Translations under genes and position numbers: made by a program
Source: Vibrio splendidus
GTDB lineage: Bacteria > Pseudomonadota > Gammaproteobacteria > Enterobacterales > Vibrionaceae
DNA length: 64,000 bases
Reading direction: 5' to 3'
NCBI RefSeq assembly: GCF_024347615.1
Contig: NZ_AP025508.1
Location: 3,658,001-3,722,000, forward strand
Shown here: positions 1 to 11,619 of the stretch, one piece after another
Position numbering within the stretch: position 1 is the stretch's first letter
How the letters are laid out: every line of letters begins with the position of its first letter
Notes under the pieces: model-generated
What the model was told of the DNA's origin: nothing
Database searches by the model: none
Seen by the model: the letters and a program-made list of their open reading frames with translations, nothing else

Positions 1-932
1 ATAGTGCCGACTTCTTCACGAATACGCTCAGGTTGTGCGTAAAGCACTGATGGGTCCATGTTGCCTTGTAGAGCCACTTTATCGCCAATACGCGCTTTTG
101 CATCCGCAATATTGATTGCCCAGTCTAGGCCCACCGCATCACAGCCAGTCGCTGCGATAGATTCTAGCCACATGCCACCGTTCTTAGTGAACAGAGTAAC
201 CGGTACACGGCGACCTTCGTTTTCACGGATTAGGCCATCTACAATTTTGTGCATGTACTGTAGTGAGAACAGGTTGTAGTCACGCGGAGTAAGTACACCA
301 CCCCATGTGTCGAATACCATTACCGATTGTGCACCCGCTTTAATTTGCGCGTTCAGGTATTCAATAACGGTGTCAGCCAGCTTATCTAGAAGTAAATGCA
401 GTGTTTGTGGCTCTGCGTACATCATCTTCTTGATCTTAGTAAACGCCTTCGAGCTGCTGCCTTCAACCATATAAGTTGCCAGTGTCCAAGGGCTACCAGA
501 GAAACCAATCAATGGCACTTCGCCTTTCAGATCTTTACGGATCTGACGAACAGCATTCATTACGTATTGAAGCTCGCCTTCTGGATCAGGTAGGCCAATC
601 TTCTCTACGTCAGCTTTACATGTGATAGGACGTTCAAACTTAGGACCTTCACCAGTTTCAAAGTACAAGCCTAAGCCCATTGCATCAGGGATAGTTAGGA
701 TGTCAGAGAACAAGATTGCCGCATCAAGCGGGAAACGACGTAAAGGTTGAAGTGTTACTTCTGATGCCAGTTCAGCGTTTTTGCACAAAGACATGAAATC
801 GCCCGCTTCAGCGCGCGTTGCTTTGTACTCTGGAAGATAGCGGCCAGCTTGGCGCATCATCCATACTGGTGTGTAATCAACAGGCTGTTTTAAAAGTGCG
901 CGTAAATAGCGATCGTTTTTTAATTCGGTCAT
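1..932 (-). CDS. hemE: Uroporphyrinogen decarboxylase, 3' end outside window
   Basis: HemE removes the four acetate carboxyl groups of uroporphyrinogen III to give coproporphyrinogen III in cytoplasmic haem synthesis. Translating the minus strand from the ATG at 932 gives [20 protein letters not shown], then the family hallmark [15 protein letters not shown] near residue 22. [12 protein letters not shown] and [16 protein letters not shown] follow further on. About 310 residues are present; the family is about 355, so only the C-terminus is missing beyond base 1. The gene lies downstream of rsd and nudC, as in E. coli. It has its own upstream gap, so it is probably transcribed separately from nudC. 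Identification is firm. Confidence 0.97.
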   Translation of the reverse strand, partial: MTELKNDRYLRALLKQPVDYTPVWMMRQAGRYLPEYKATRAEAGDFMSLCKNAELASEVTLQPLRRFPLDAAILFSDILTIPDAMGLGLYFETGEGPKFERPITCKADVEKIGLPDPEGELQYVMNAVRQIRKDLKGEVPLIGFSGSPWTLATYMVEGSSSKAFTKIKKMMYAEPQTLHLLLDKLADTVIEYLNAQIKAGAQSVMVFDTWGGVLTPRDYNLFSLQYMHKIVDGLIRENEGRRVPVTLFTKNGGMWLESIAATGCDAVGLDWAINIADAKARIGDKVALQGNMDPSVLYAQPERIREEVGT

Positions 933-1087
933 TCCGTTAAATTCCAATTCAATCTTGTCTAGTTTTGATGGCAAGTATTCTAACACTGATTGAAGGGTAA
1001 AAGCTGTGTGCTTTGCAACCTAGATCAAGTTATTAACTTTTAAATCAATGCTTAGTTTGCACCCAATTACGGGAGCATGTTAAAAAT

Positions 1088-1117
1088 TTGTTCGCTAGCG
1101 AAAATTACAATTATAAC
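1088..1117 (+). promoter_or_regulatory. Possible plus-strand promoter in hemE-nudC gap
   Basis: TTGTTC at 1088-1093 and TATAAC at 1112-1117 are separated by 18 bases. The -10 matches consensus at 5 of 6 positions and the -35 at only 3 of 6. The element faces away from hemE, toward a terminator at 1164-1190, and no plus-strand gene is nearby. Inference only. Confidence 0.3.
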
Positions 1118-1121
1118 ATCT

Positions 1122-1190
1122 GAGTAGTCACTACTCAGCATCTCATAACGACATCTTACTTACCCCCTCCACTTGTGGAGGGTTTTTTTT
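1122..1190 (+). ncRNA. Candidate short intergenic RNA
   Basis: Starting just after the possible promoter, the sequence forms a small hairpin (GAGTAGT 1122-1128 with ACTACTC 1130-1136). It then runs about 28 bases to an intrinsic terminator with eight T. Both flanking genes lie on the minus strand, so this terminator serves no annotated gene. A transcript of about 65-70 nt would resemble an Hfq-type small RNA. I recognise no known family. The terminator is solid; existence of the RNA is inferred. Confidence 0.3.
1164..1190 (+). terminator. Intrinsic terminator, plus orientation
   Basis: A CCCTCCAC/GTGGAGGG stem is followed by eight T on the plus strand. On the minus strand nothing T-rich follows, so it does not look like the nudC terminator despite lying just past nudC. 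Confidence 0.75.
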
Positions 1191-1231
1191 AGCTTTTGAC
1201 CACCTATAGGCCAAATACTATCATAGGTAAA

Positions 1232-2041
1232 TTAGTACTCTATCGTCTGCTCCGTCACACCATCATTCATCACGTCACCCACAGTTTTATCAATCAATTG
1301 TCTCGCAATCGTTCCAACAGGAGCAACATCAGGCAGGCTTGTTACATCAAACCATTGGGCATCCGACAGTTCACTGTAATCTGGTTTAAGCGTTCCACCA
1401 GCATAGTCAGCCAGAAAGGCCACCATCATACTCGACGGAAACGCCCATGGCTGGCTGCCAAAGTAACGAATATTACTGACATCGATGCCTGTCTCTTCTT
1501 TGACTTCTCTTGCCACGCACTGCTCTAAGGTCTCTCCAACCTCTAGGAAGCCCGCTATCACGGTATACATACCTGTTTTATGTCTTGGATGCTGTGCAAG
1601 CAATATCTTGTTGTCGTTTCGTACAGCGACAATGATGCACGGGAAGATGCGAGGATAATGAAGTGTTCGACAGTCTCCGCATTGCATCGCCACCTGATTA
1701 TGGTTGAGGTGATTACGACCGCCACACTGAGGACAAAAACGCATACTTTGCGTCATGTGCCCATACTGGATGGCTTTGCTTGCTGTCAGAAAACTCGATT
1801 CAGGCCAGTGCAATAACTCACGTAGGTTCATCATGGTCAGCTCACTCTCAACATCACAGTCGTTGAGCCAATACACCTTACGACCTTGATGCTGACCAAT
1901 ACAGATTGCATGCTCGACGCTCAGCCCTAGCTCTTCAGCTGAGCCATAAGGAAACTGATCATTATTAACCCAAATATCACTACCTGAAACGACGCACCAA
2001 TAAGCTTGCTCTGTCATTTTGTTATCACTTTTTTTTAACAT
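1232..2041 (-). CDS. nudC: NAD+ diphosphatase / RNA NAD-decapping Nudix hydrolase
   Basis: NudC hydrolyses NAD(H) to NMN(H) and AMP and removes NAD caps from RNA 5' ends. The 269-residue protein (E. coli 257) has the zinc ribbon CxxC...CxxC at C103, C106, C121 and C124. The Nudix box spans about 164-186 (GFLEVGE...REVKEETGI), and the NudC-specific SQPWAFPSS motif is at 196-204. The N-terminal domain is divergent, as usual. I keep the ATG at 2041 because GAGG lies about 7 bases upstream; an ATG at 2017 is an alternative with a poorer ribosome site. It is divergent from rsd, and no T-rich terminator in its own orientation was found. Confidence 0.95.
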   Translation of the reverse strand: MLKKSDNKMTEQAYWCVVSGSDIWVNNDQFPYGSAEELGLSVEHAICIGQHQGRKVYWLNDCDVESELTMMNLRELLHWPESSFLTASKAIQYGHMTQSMRFCPQCGGRNHLNHNQVAMQCGDCRTLHYPRIFPCIIVAVRNDNKILLAQHPRHKTGMYTVIAGFLEVGETLEQCVAREVKEETGIDVSNIRYFGSQPWAFPSSMMVAFLADYAGGTLKPDYSELSDAQWFDVTSLPDVAPVGTIARQLIDKTVGDVMNDGVTEQTIEY

Positions 2042-2173
2042 CCCTATGCCTCATTGCTTGCAGTTCGTTCATTTTACTGGCAATCTAATTTCATACTAGA
2101 GTTGTAGCAGAGAATAATTCAAACTATTACTTTTAGTAGATACCAATAAATGGACCTTACTTAGGCAATTACT

Positions 2174-2193
2174 TGATCACAAGGTTGTGATCA
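2174..2193. promoter_or_regulatory. Perfect inverted repeat just upstream of rsd
   Basis: TGATCACAA and TTGTGATCA are perfect 9-base arms separated by GG. The repeat ends 18 bases before the rsd start, next to its ribosome-binding site (GAGG 2200-2203). The half-sites are inside-out relative to a CRP site (TCACA...TGTGA instead of TGTGA...TCACA). It could be an operator or an RNA hairpin that modulates rsd translation. The repeat is seen directly; its role is inferred. Confidence 0.6.
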
Positions 2194-2211
2194 GATCATG
2201 AGGACATGGTC

Positions 2212-2703
2212 ATGCTAAATAAATTCAAACAAATACAAGAACAATGGGGTGGCTCTAATGAGGTCATCGATCATTGGCTCGAAACTCGACAGTCTCTAAT
2301 CGTTGAGTATTGTAAGCTTGCCGCTCTACAGCCTTCATCGTCGAAAGCAACTGCAATCACCGAACTGCCTTCTCCAGAAGAACTCCAAAAATTCAGCCAA
2401 CATCTTGTTGATTACATCTCCGAAGGTCATTTCAAAATCTATGACATGGTGATGGACAAATGGCAGTCTACTGGCTTCAAAGCAACAGACGAAATCAACC
2501 AGTCTTATGGTCATATCGTCCTTACCACGGACCCTCTGCTCAACTTCACCGACAAGTATGCCGCCATTGAAGCTAGTGATACATTAGAAAGCTTTGATAG
2601 TGAACTGTCACTCGTAGGTGAGATTCTTGAGGCTAGGTTTGCGGTTGAAGACCAGCTGATCCAACAAATTGCCGACAGCCTAGCGGTTCCACCAGGAGCT
2701 TAA
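2212..2703 (+). CDS. rsd: Regulator of sigma D (anti-sigma-70 factor)
   Basis: Rsd binds the housekeeping sigma factor RpoD and, when growth slows, frees core RNA polymerase for alternative sigmas. The protein begins MLNKFKQIQEQWGGSNEVID, matching the E. coli Rsd start (MLNQL...GSNKLVDRWL). It keeps the Rsd/AlgQ-type segments LVDYISEGHFKIYD and LEARFAVEDQLI. Length is 163 residues (E. coli 158), all helical, with no signal peptide. I chose the ATG at 2212 over 2206 because GAGG sits 8 bases before it and only 2 before the other. It stands alone, divergent from nudC, with its own terminator and a perfect inverted repeat in the leader. Confidence 0.93.
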   Translation: MLNKFKQIQEQWGGSNEVIDHWLETRQSLIVEYCKLAALQPSSSKATAITELPSPEELQKFSQHLVDYISEGHFKIYDMVMDKWQSTGFKATDEINQSYGHIVLTTDPLLNFTDKYAAIEASDTLESFDSELSLVGEILEARFAVEDQLIQQIADSLAVPPGA

Positions 2704-2719
2704 TGGCTTAACATCTTCT

Positions 2720-2745
2720 AAGCTTGCCTCTGTGCAAGCTTTTTG
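2720..2745 (+). terminator. rsd terminator
   Basis: An AAGCTTGC/GCAAGCTT stem is followed by a T run interrupted by one G, starting 16 bases after the rsd stop codon. Confidence 0.85.
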
Positions 2746-3007
2746 TTTTGTCTGTAGCGTTACCTAACACACCCAATTCTTCTACCAGAGCCTATTGGTT
2801 CGTCCCTACCCTGATGTTTTGCGATAACCCGACGTAACACTTCTCACTGGTTTCATCCTCAGCGCCTCCCTCTGCCTCCCTATTAACGCGCAAGCTGCCT
2901 TCGAGAAAGTACTATCGACTAAGTCCACCAGCCAAGCAATCTGTAAACAAGCATACCTATCAACTTCTAATCTATAAACCTCTCATTAAACACCTATACG
3001 CCAGATA
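2746..3007. other. Gap between rsd and rpoC with no gene seen
   Basis: These bases lie between two convergent terminators. I see no coding frame with a ribosome site, no RNA gene and no marked repeat. Confidence 0.6.
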
Positions 3008-3036
3008 CAAAAAAGGCACCCGAAGGTGCCTTTTCT
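3008..3036 (-). terminator. rpoC operon terminator (bidirectional)
   Basis: The stem GGCACC/GGTGCC with a CGAA loop is flanked by six A on one side and TTTTCTT on the other, so it can stop transcription both ways. It lies 27 bases past the rpoC stop and ends the superoperon. Confidence 0.93.
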
Positions 3037-3062
3037 TATCTCTTAGAGACTACTCGTAGAGC

Positions 3063-6000
3063 TTACTCTTCTGAAGAGAAACCAGCGTTTAGAAGTGCTG
3101 CTAGATTGTCAGTAGCTTGTTCAGCTGAAGGACCTTCTTGCTCTTCTTCACGTTGCTTTTGACGCTCTTGGTGGTATGCGAAACCAGTACCAGCTGGGAT
3201 CAGACGACCAACAATTACGTTCTCTTTCAGACCGCGAAGGTCATCACGCTTACCAGAAACCGCAGCTTCTGTTAGTACGCGAGTCGTTTCTTGGAACGAT
3301 GCAGCTGAGATGAATGACTCAGTTGCAAGAGATGCTTTAGTAATACCTAGTAGATCACGTTCGAAACGTACTAGTTCTTTACCTTCAGCTTCTAGTTTAC
3401 GGTTAGCAATCTTAACATTGTGGTACTCAACTTGTTCGCCAGGTAGGAACGGAGAGTCACCAGAATGAGTGATTGTACACTTACGTAGCATTTGACGAAC
3501 GATAGTCTCAATGTGCTTATCGTTAATCTTTACGCCTTGTAAGCGGTAAACTTCTTGAACTTCGTTCGCGATGTACTGAGTTACTGCGTGGATACCACGT
3601 AGACGCAGGATATCGTGTGGAGTTTCAGGACCGTCGGCGATTACATCACCACGTTCAATCTTCTCACCTTCGAACACGTTCAATTGACGATGCTTAGGAA
3701 TCATCTCTTCGTAAGCGTCACCGCCTTCACGAGTGATTACTAGACGACGCTTACCTTTCGTTTCTTTACCGAAAGACACAGTACCTGTGTGCTCAGCAAG
3801 GATCGCAGGCTCTTTAGGCTTACGAGCTTCGAATAGGTCAGCTACGCGTGGTAGACCACCGGTGATATCTTTGTTTCCGCTCGATTTTTGAGGGATACGA
3901 GATAGTGTGTCACCAATGCCAACTTCAGCGCCATCTTCGATGTTTACAATCGCTTTGCCAGGTAGGAAGTAGTGAGCTGGCATATCAGTACCAGGGATCA
4001 TTACGTCGTTACCTTGCTCATCAACAAGTTTGATAGCTGGACGCATATCTTTACCTGCTGCTGGGCGAGCTGCTGCGTCTGTAACTTCACTTGAAGAAAG
4101 ACCCGTTAGATCGTCAGTGTTACGAGAAACTGTAATACCATCGATCATATCTACGAATTGGATACGACCTGCCACTTCAGTGATGATTGGCATGGTATGC
4201 GCTTCCCAGTTAGCTACAACTTCACCAGCAGTAACTGCTGCGTTGTCGCCTTTGGTTAGCATCGAACCGTAAGGAAGTTTGTGCTTCTCTTTAGTACGGC
4301 CGAACTCATCAATAATCGTCATCTCAGATGCACGAGAAGTGATAACCAGTTTCTTATCTTTGTTAGTTACGAACTTAGCATTGTGAAGCTTCACAGTACC
4401 AGTTGTCTTAGCTTGGATGCTGTTCTCTGCTGCTGCAGTAGATGCCGCACCACCGATGTGGAACGTACGCATCGTTAGCTGTGTACCTGGTTCACCGATA
4501 GATTGTGCAGCGATAACACCAACTGCTTCACCTTGGTTCACTAGGTGACCACGTGCTAGGTCACGACCGTAACACTGTGCACAACAACCGAAGTCTGCAT
4601 CACAGGTAACAACAGAGCGCACTTTCATGCTATCTACTGAGTTGTCTTCCATGATTTGACACCACTTCTCATCAATCAGAGTATTACGTGGAATCAGTAC
4701 ATCTTCAGTACCAGGCTTAAGAACATCTTCAGCAACAACACGACCAAGAGCAAGCTCAGAAAGTGCAACTTTAACGTCACCACCTTCGATGTGAGGCATC
4801 ATGTCGATACCTTCATGCGTGCCACAGTCATGTTCGTGTACTACAACGTCTTGAGCAACGTCTACTAGACGACGAGTTAGGTAACCCGAGTTTGCTGTTT
4901 TCAGTGCTGTATCCGCAAGACCCTTACGAGCACCGTGCGTTGAGATAAAGTACTGAAGGACGTTTAGACCTTCTTTAAAGTTCGCAGTGATCGGCGTTTC
5001 GATGATTGAACCATCTGGACGCGCCATCAGACCACGCATACCTGCTAGCTGACGAATCTGAGCTGCAGAACCACGTGCGCCCGAGTCGGCCATCATGTAG
5101 ATGCTGTTGAACGATTCTTGCTGTTCTTCTTCGCCGTCACGGTTAATAACTGTTTCAGAAGATAGGTTATCCATCATTGCTTTCGCAACGCGGTCATTCG
5201 TAGATGCCCAGATATCGATAACTTTGTTGTAACGCTCACCCGCAGTAACAAGACCAGATTGGAATTGCTCTTGGATTTCACGAACTTCTTCTTCAGCAGA
5301 TTCAATCTCGTCGTATTTCGCTTGAGGAACAACCATATCGTTGATACCTACAGAAACACCAGAAAGAGCCGCGTATGCGAAACCTGCGTACATGATTTGG
5401 TCAGCAAATACTACTGTATCTTTTAGACCAAGCTTACGGTAACACTCGTTAAGAAGAGTAGAGATCTGCTTCTTACCTAACTTTTGGTTAACGATGCTGT
5501 ACGGAAGGCCTTTAGGAACGATCTGCCATAGCATTGCACGACCTACAGTCGTATCTACTAGGCCAGTATTCGTTGTGCTATTGCCGTCTTCGTCTACTAC
5601 TGTTTCAGTGATACGTACTTTAACGCGAGCATGTAGCTCAGCAGTCTTAGTACGGTATGCCTTTTCAGCCTCAGCAGGGCCAGCAAGGTACATACCTTCA
5701 CCTTTCACGTTGATCTTGTCACGTGTCATGTAGTAAAGACCCAATACAACGTCCTGAGAAGGTACGATGATCGGATCACCTGATGCTGGCGACAGAATGT
5801 TATTCGTCGACATCATTAGGGTACGAGCTTCAAGCTGTGCTTCTAGAGTTAGAGGCACGTGTACAGCCATTTGGTCACCATCGAAGTCGGCGTTGTATGC
5901 CGCACACACTAGTGGGTGAAGCTGAATCGCTTTACCTTCGATTAGTACTGGTTCAAACGCTTGGATACCTAGACGGTGAAGTGTAGGAGCACGGTTAAGC

Positions 6001-7265
6001 AGTACTGGGTGTTCACGGATAACTTCGTCTAGGATATCCCAAACGATCGCTTCTTCGCGCTCTACCATTTTCTTAGCAGCTTTGATTGTCGTAGCCATGC
6101 CACGAGTCTCTAGCTTGCTGTAGATGAACGGCTTAAATAGCTCAAGTGCCATCTTCTTAGGAAGACCACACTGATGTAGACGAAGGTATGGACCTACTGT
6201 GATTACAGAACGGCCAGAGTAGTCTACACGTTTACCTAGAAGGTTCTGACGGAAACGACCTTGTTTACCCTTGATCATATCAGCAAGAGATTTCAGAGGA
6301 CGCTTGTTAGAACCCGTGATCGCACGACCGCGACGACCGTTATCTAGAAGGGCATCAACAGACTCTTGCAACATACGCTTTTCGTTACGTACGATGATGT
6401 CTGGAGCCGCTAGCTCTAGAAGACGCTTCAAACGGTTGTTACGGTTGATCACACGACGGTAAAGGTCGTTCAGATCTGAAGTCGCAAAACGACCGCCATC
6501 TAGAGGTACTAGAGGACGAAGATCTGGCGGTAGCACTGGAAGTACAGTTAGGATCATCCACTCAGGCTTGTTGCCTGAAGAGATGAACGCTTCAACTAGC
6601 TTCAAACGCTTAGTAACTTTCTTACGCTTAGTTTCAGAGTTAGTTGTTTCCAACTCTTCGCGCATTTCTTCCACTTCTTGATGAAGGTCCATTGTTGAAA
6701 GCAGATCTTTGATCGCTTCAGCACCCATCTTAGCAGTGAATTCGTCACCCCACTCTTCTAGACGATCCAGATACTCTTCTTCAGTAAGCATCTGAGATTT
6801 TTCTAGATCAGTCATACCCGGTTCAGTTACTACGTACATTTCGAAGTAAAGAACACGTTCGATATCACGCAGAGGGATATCCATTAGTAGACCGATACGA
6901 GACGGCAGTGATTTTAGGAACCAGATGTGAGCAACTGGTGAAGCAAGCTCGATGTGGCCCATACGGTCACGACGAACTTTAGTTTGTGTAACTTCAACGC
7001 CACACTTCTCACAGATAACACCACGGTGCTTCAGGCGCTTGTATTTGCCACAAAGACATTCGTAGTCTTTAACTGGACCAAAAATACGTGCACAGAACAG
7101 ACCATCACGTTCAGGTTTGAACGTACGATAGTTAATTGTTTCTGGCTTTTTAACTTCACCAAAAGACCACGAACGGATCGTGTCTGGTGAAGATAGACCG
7201 ATTTTGATTGCATCAAATTCTTCGGTCTTATGCTGTGCTTTTAGAAAGTTTAATAAGTCTTTCAC
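3063..7265 (-). CDS. rpoC: DNA-directed RNA polymerase subunit beta-prime
   Basis: This is the catalytic largest subunit of core RNA polymerase. The 1400-residue protein (E. coli 1407) has the N-terminal zinc ribbon at C70, C72, C85 and C88 (CLCGKYKRL...CEKC) and the active-site magnesium motif NADFDGD near 460. The second zinc site is in the region DCGTHEG...[11 protein letters not shown]. The GTG at 7265 ([11 protein letters not shown]) is chosen as start because AGGAG lies 6 bases upstream and the E. coli protein begins at the same residue. The upstream GTG at 7298 has no well-placed ribosome site. It lies 90 bases after rpoB, and the tandem terminator follows it. Confidence 0.98.
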   Translation of the reverse strand: MKDLLNFLKAQHKTEEFDAIKIGLSSPDTIRSWSFGEVKKPETINYRTFKPERDGLFCARIFGPVKDYECLCGKYKRLKHRGVICEKCGVEVTQTKVRRDRMGHIELASPVAHIWFLKSLPSRIGLLMDIPLRDIERVLYFEMYVVTEPGMTDLEKSQMLTEEEYLDRLEEWGDEFTAKMGAEAIKDLLSTMDLHQEVEEMREELETTNSETKRKKVTKRLKLVEAFISSGNKPEWMILTVLPVLPPDLRPLVPLDGGRFATSDLNDLYRRVINRNNRLKRLLELAAPDIIVRNEKRMLQESVDALLDNGRRGRAITGSNKRPLKSLADMIKGKQGRFRQNLLGKRVDYSGRSVITVGPYLRLHQCGLPKKMALELFKPFIYSKLETRGMATTIKAAKKMVEREEAIVWDILDEVIREHPVLLNRAPTLHRLGIQAFEPVLIEGKAIQLHPLVCAAYNADFDGDQMAVHVPLTLEAQLEARTLMMSTNNILSPASGDPIIVPSQDVVLGLYYMTRDKINVKGEGMYLAGPAEAEKAYRTKTAELHARVKVRITETVVDEDGNSTTNTGLVDTTVGRAMLWQIVPKGLPYSIVNQKLGKKQISTLLNECYRKLGLKDTVVFADQIMYAGFAYAALSGVSVGINDMVVPQAKYDEIESAEEEVREIQEQFQSGLVTAGERYNKVIDIWASTNDRVAKAMMDNLSSETVINRDGEEEQQESFNSIYMMADSGARGSAAQIRQLAGMRGLMARPDGSIIETPITANFKEGLNVLQYFISTHGARKGLADTALKTANSGYLTRRLVDVAQDVVVHEHDCGTHEGIDMMPHIEGGDVKVALSELALGRVVAEDVLKPGTEDVLIPRNTLIDEKWCQIMEDNSVDSMKVRSVVTCDADFGCCAQCYGRDLARGHLVNQGEAVGVIAAQSIGEPGTQLTMRTFHIGGAASTAAAENSIQAKTTGTVKLHNAKFVTNKDKKLVITSRASEMTIIDEFGRTKEKHKLPYGSMLTKGDNAAVTAGEVVANWEAHTMPIITEVAGRIQFVDMIDGITVSRNTDDLTGLSSSEVTDAAARPAAGKDMRPAIKLVDEQGNDVMIPGTDMPAHYFLPGKAIVNIEDGAEVGIGDTLSRIPQKSSGNKDITGGLPRVADLFEARKPKEPAILAEHTGTVSFGKETKGKRRLVITREGGDAYEEMIPKHRQLNVFEGEKIERGDVIADGPETPHDILRLRGIHAVTQYIANEVQEVYRLQGVKINDKHIETIVRQMLRKCTITHSGDSPFLPGEQVEYHNVKIANRKLEAEGKELVRFERDLLGITKASLATESFISAASFQETTRVLTEAAVSGKRDDLRGLKENVIVGRLIPAGTGFAYHQERQKQREEEQEGPSAEQATDNLAALLNAGFSSEE

Positions 7266-7355
7266 GTTCAGCTCCTGTAAGGAGTTAAAGGAGCTCACCG
7301 ACTAAAGTGAGCCCCCTTTACCAAGTAATCCAATCTTCTTTATAAAAAAGAGGGA

Positions 7356-10300
7356 TTACTCTTCGTCTTCTAGCTCGATGTTGATACCTAGCGAGCGAAT
7401 CTCTTTCAACAGTACGTTGAACGACTCTGGCATGCCAGGTTCCATGCTATGGTTGCCATCTACGATGTTCTTATACATCTTAGTACGGCCGTTAACGTCA
7501 TCCGACTTAACTGTTAGCATTTCTTGTAGAGTATATGCAGCACCGTATGCTTCTAGTGCCCATACTTCCATCTCACCGAAACGCTGACCACCGAACTGAG
7601 CTTTACCACCAAGTGGTTGCTGAGTTACTAGGCTGTAAGAACCAGTTGAACGAGCATGCATCTTGTCATCAACCAAGTGGTTCAGTTTCAGCATGTACAT
7701 GTAACCAACAGTTACAGGACGCTCAAACGAATCACCAGTACGACCATCAAACAGTTTAAGCTGACCAGATTCTGGCAGATCACCCAGTTTAAGTAGTTCT
7801 TTGATTAGAGACTCAGAAGCACCGTCGAACACAGGAGTAGCAATCGGTAGACCGCCACGTAGGTTCTTAATCAGTGTACGAACTTGATCATCAGACAGTT
7901 CAGCAATATCAACTTTCTGACGAGTATCACCAAGATCATAAACCTTCTGTAGGAACTCACGGAACTTATGCAGTTCTTGTTGTTCCTTAACCATTTGGTT
8001 GATCTTGTCACCGATACCTTTCGCAGCCAAACCTAAGTGAACTTCTAGGATCTGACCGATGTTCATACGCGATGGTACACCCAGCGGGTTAAGTACGATG
8101 TCTACAGGCTGACCTTTCTCATCGTATGGCATGTCTTCAACAGGGTTAATCTTAGAGATTACACCTTTGTTACCGTGACGACCGGCCATCTTATCACCAG
8201 GCTGGATACGACGTTTAACCGCTAGGTAAACTTTAACAATCTTAAGAACGCCAGGCGCTAGATCATCACCTTGAGTGATTTTACGACGCTTAGTTTCAAA
8301 CTTCTTATCGAAGTCTGCTTTTAGCTCATCCCACTGCTCAGCAAGTTGCTCAAGCTGTGTTTGTAGCGCATCGTCTTCTAGAACTTGCTCTAGCCATTGC
8401 TTACGACCGATAGTATCAAGCTTAGCTTCAGAGTAACCACCAGACAGAAGTACAGCTTTAACACGGTTAAGAAGGCCACCCTCAAGAATTTGGAACTCTT
8501 CAGTTAGATCTTTCTTAGCTTCTTTAAGCTGCATCTGTTCGATTTCAAGTGCACGTTTGTCTTTCTCTACGCCATCGCGAGTGAAGACTTGTACATCGAT
8601 GATAGTACCCGAAACAGAGTTTGGTACACGTAGAGAAGTATCTTTAACATCAGATGCTTTCTCACCGAAGATAGCACGTAGTAGCTTCTCTTCAGGAGTC
8701 AGTTGAGTTTCACCTTTAGGGGTTACTTTACCAACTAGGATGTCGCCACCCTTAACTTCAGCACCAATGTAAACGATACCTGACTCGTCTAGTTTAGACA
8801 GAGCAGACTCACCTACGTTTGGAATATCAGCTGTGATCTCTTCAGAACCCAGCTTAGTATCACGAGCCACACAAGATAGTTCTTGAATGTGGATTGTCGT
8901 GAAACGGTCTTCTTGAACTACGCGCTCAGATACTAAGATCGAGTCTTCGAAGTTGTAACCGTTCCAAGGCATGAATGCGATACGCATGTTTTGGCCAAGA
9001 GCAAGTTCACCAAGGTCAGTTGAAGGACCATCAGCAAGAACATCACCGCGTGCAACTGGTTCACCAGGAAGTACAGTTGGACGTTGGTTAATACATGTGT
9101 TTTGGTTCGAACGCGTGTACTTAGTTAGGTTGTAGATATCGATACCAGCTTCGCCAGGTACCAATTCATCTTCGTTAACCTTAACTACGATACGAGAAGC
9201 GTCTACAGACTGAACTTGACCACCACGTTTAGCAACCGCTGTAACACCAGAGTCAACTGCGATGTTACGTTCAATACCAGTACCTACTAGAGGCTTATCA
9301 GCTCTAAGTGTTGGTACCGCTTGACGTTGCATGTTGGCACCCATCAATGCACGGTTCGCATCATCGTGTTCTAGGAACGGGATAAGCGAAGCAGCGATAG
9401 ATACTACTTGGTTTGTCGCAACGTCCATGTAGTCAACGTGCTCGCGTGGGTGAAGACCAGATTCACCTTTTTGACGAGCTGTGATTAGCTCATCTGCAAA
9501 CGTACCTTCTTCTGTAAGAATAGTGTTTGCTTGCGCGATTACGAATTGACCTTCCTGGATTGCAGACAGGTAATCAACTTCTTCTGTTACTACACCATCT
9601 ACTACACGACGGTACGGAGTTTCTAGGAAACCGTAATCGTTACAACGTGCAAACGCAGATAGCGAGTTAATTAGACCGATGTTTGGACCTTCAGGCGTTT
9701 CGATCGGACATAGACGACCGTAGTGAGTTACGTGAACGTCACGTACTTCGAAGCCTGCGCGCTCACGAGTAAGACCACCAGGACCTAAAGCAGAGATACG
9801 ACGTTTGTGCGTAACTTCTGACAATGGGTTGTTTTGGTCCATAAACTGTGAAAGCTGTGAAGAGCCAAAGAATTCTTTAACTGCAGCAGAGATCGGCTTA
9901 GCGTTGATAAGATCTTGAGGCATGATTGCATCAAGGTCACCAAGGCTTAGGCGCTCTTTAACGGCACGTTCTACACGAACTAGACCAACACGGAATTGGT
10001 TTTCTGCCATTTCACCTACAGAACGGATACGACGGTTGCCAAGGTGGTCGATATCGTCCACCTCACCAATACCGTTACGGATGCCGATCAGTTTCTTCAT
10101 CACTTCGATGATGTCTGATTCATCCAGAGTACCGCGCTCTTCTTCTTCTTCACGCTCGATAGAGCTGTTGAATTTCATACGGCCTACAGTTGATAGGTCG
10201 TAACGATCTTCAGAGAAGAATAGGCTTTCGAACAATGATTCTGCAGCTTCTTTCGTTGGTGGCTCGCCAGGGCGCATCATGCGGTAGATTTCTACCAATG

Positions 10301-11384
10301 CAGAGATGCGATCTACTGTGCTATCCGCACGTAGAGTGTCTGACATGAATGGACCATGGTCTAGGTCATTCGTGAACAGCACTTCTAGAGTCTTGTGACC
10401 TGCTTGAGACAGGTTAGCAAGTGCTTCTAGGCTAATCTCTTGGTTTGCGCCAACGATGATCTCGCCAGTTGCTTCGTTGATGTAATCTTTCGCAGCAATC
10501 TTTTCAACGATGTACTCTACTGGTACTTCGATGTGCTCAACGCCATCTTTTTCAAGTTGACGGATATGGCGAGCAGTAACACGACGACCAGTCTCAACGT
10601 AAGTTTTACCGTTTGATTCGATGTCGAATGACGCAGTTTCACCACGTAGACGATCAGGAACCAACTCCATAAGTAGAGTTTGGTCTTTAACTTCGAAGTT
10701 CACCTTGTCGAAGAACAGATCTAGGATCTCTTCAGTCGATTTACCAAGTGCACGAAGAATAATCGATGCTGGTAGCTTACGACGACGGTCGATACGTACG
10801 AATAAGTTATCCTTAGGATCGAACTCAAAGTCTAACCATGAGCCACGGTAAGGAATTACACGTGCGTTATAAAGAACTTTACCTGATGAGTGGGTCTTAC
10901 CCTTATCACTGTCGAAGAACACGCCTGGGCTTCGGTGCAGCTGGGATACGATAACCCTCTCGGTACCATTAATTACGAAAGTACCATTGTCTGTCATAAG
11001 CGGAATTTCGCCCATGTAGACTTCTTGTTCTTTAATGTCTTTTACAGTGCCTGCTGGTGCGTCTCGATCAAAGATAACTAGACGTAGTTTTACGCGTAGT
11101 GGCTTTGAGTAAGTTACACCGCGGATTTGACATTCTTTAACGTCAAAAACTGGCTCACCAAGACGGTAGCTAACGTATTGCAGCTCAGAATTGCCGTTGT
11201 AGCTCTGAATTGGAAATACAGAACGGAAAGCAGCTTCAAGACCGTATTGACCTTCTGGATCCTGTTCGATGAATTTATCGAAAGAATCAAGCTGGATCGA
11301 TAACAGGTATGGAATGTCCAAAACTTGTGGACGAGTACCAAAATCCTTACGGATGCGCTTTTTCTCGGTATAAGAGTAAACCAT
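7356..11384 (-). CDS. rpoB: DNA-directed RNA polymerase subunit beta
   Basis: RpoB is the second-largest core RNA polymerase subunit and the rifampicin target. From the ATG at 11384 ([16 protein letters not shown]) the product is 1342 residues, the E. coli length. GAGGA lies 5 bases before this ATG, so the 31 residues of open frame upstream are leader. The rifampicin pocket ([21 protein letters not shown], about 507-527) carries the wild-type D, H and S residues, so nothing suggests resistance. [10 protein letters not shown] and the C-terminal clamp sequence are intact. It is separated from rplL by a leader containing an attenuator. Confidence 0.98.
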   Translation of the reverse strand: MVYSYTEKKRIRKDFGTRPQVLDIPYLLSIQLDSFDKFIEQDPEGQYGLEAAFRSVFPIQSYNGNSELQYVSYRLGEPVFDVKECQIRGVTYSKPLRVKLRLVIFDRDAPAGTVKDIKEQEVYMGEIPLMTDNGTFVINGTERVIVSQLHRSPGVFFDSDKGKTHSSGKVLYNARVIPYRGSWLDFEFDPKDNLFVRIDRRRKLPASIILRALGKSTEEILDLFFDKVNFEVKDQTLLMELVPDRLRGETASFDIESNGKTYVETGRRVTARHIRQLEKDGVEHIEVPVEYIVEKIAAKDYINEATGEIIVGANQEISLEALANLSQAGHKTLEVLFTNDLDHGPFMSDTLRADSTVDRISALVEIYRMMRPGEPPTKEAAESLFESLFFSEDRYDLSTVGRMKFNSSIEREEEEERGTLDESDIIEVMKKLIGIRNGIGEVDDIDHLGNRRIRSVGEMAENQFRVGLVRVERAVKERLSLGDLDAIMPQDLINAKPISAAVKEFFGSSQLSQFMDQNNPLSEVTHKRRISALGPGGLTRERAGFEVRDVHVTHYGRLCPIETPEGPNIGLINSLSAFARCNDYGFLETPYRRVVDGVVTEEVDYLSAIQEGQFVIAQANTILTEEGTFADELITARQKGESGLHPREHVDYMDVATNQVVSIAASLIPFLEHDDANRALMGANMQRQAVPTLRADKPLVGTGIERNIAVDSGVTAVAKRGGQVQSVDASRIVVKVNEDELVPGEAGIDIYNLTKYTRSNQNTCINQRPTVLPGEPVARGDVLADGPSTDLGELALGQNMRIAFMPWNGYNFEDSILVSERVVQEDRFTTIHIQELSCVARDTKLGSEEITADIPNVGESALSKLDESGIVYIGAEVKGGDILVGKVTPKGETQLTPEEKLLRAIFGEKASDVKDTSLRVPNSVSGTIIDVQVFTRDGVEKDKRALEIEQMQLKEAKKDLTEEFQILEGGLLNRVKAVLLSGGYSEAKLDTIGRKQWLEQVLEDDALQTQLEQLAEQWDELKADFDKKFETKRRKITQGDDLAPGVLKIVKVYLAVKRRIQPGDKMAGRHGNKGVISKINPVEDMPYDEKGQPVDIVLNPLGVPSRMNIGQILEVHLGLAAKGIGDKINQMVKEQQELHKFREFLQKVYDLGDTRQKVDIAELSDDQVRTLIKNLRGGLPIATPVFDGASESLIKELLKLGDLPESGQLKLFDGRTGDSFERPVTVGYMYMLKLNHLVDDKMHARSTGSYSLVTQQPLGGKAQFGGQRFGEMEVWALEAYGAAYTLQEMLTVKSDDVNGRTKMYKNIVDGNHSMEPGMPESFNVLLKEIRSLGINIELEDEE

Positions 11385-11556
11385 GGGGTTCCTCAGCTCG
11401 CTGATAAGTGACCCAAACCACCCAAAACACTCTTCAGAGGGGGCGGTGACAAACAGCTGTTTACTGTAGTTGAACAATCATTTCGAAAAAATGACTGTTT
11501 TTTTGCTCGGATTATGACGGTTAAACAGCGGGAAATTCGTCATAGCCCTACAGCGC

Positions 11557-11587
11557 AAAAAGGCCGGTGGTTAATAAACCACCAGCC
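11557..11587 (-). terminator. Attenuator between rplL and rpoB
   Basis: On the minus strand, GGCTGGTGGTT and AACCACCGGCC form an 11-base stem with one mismatch, followed by five T, 33 bases past the rplL stop. E. coli has a partial terminator at the same place that lets only part of the transcripts continue into rpoBC. A further inverted repeat (TATGACG 11513-11519, CGTCATA 11538-11544) downstream could be an RNase III site. Function is inferred from position. Confidence 0.85.
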
Positions 11588-11619
11588 AATAGCCTTGCGG
11601 CTAGGAAATTAAGTAATAA

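Noticed and set aside
2174..2193. The rsd inverted repeat as a CRP site
   Set aside because: CRP needs TGTGA-N6-TCACA. Here the half-sites are inverted (TCACA first), so the motif does not fit.
7266..7298. Upstream GTG as the rpoC start (11 extra residues)
   Set aside because: AGGAG is correctly spaced for the GTG at 7265, and the E. coli protein begins at the equivalent residue.
3063..11384. Open frames of 60-93 residues on the plus strand opposite rpoC and rpoB
   Set aside because: They are antisense to highly conserved coding sequence, with low-complexity Ser/Arg-rich products typical of shadow frames.
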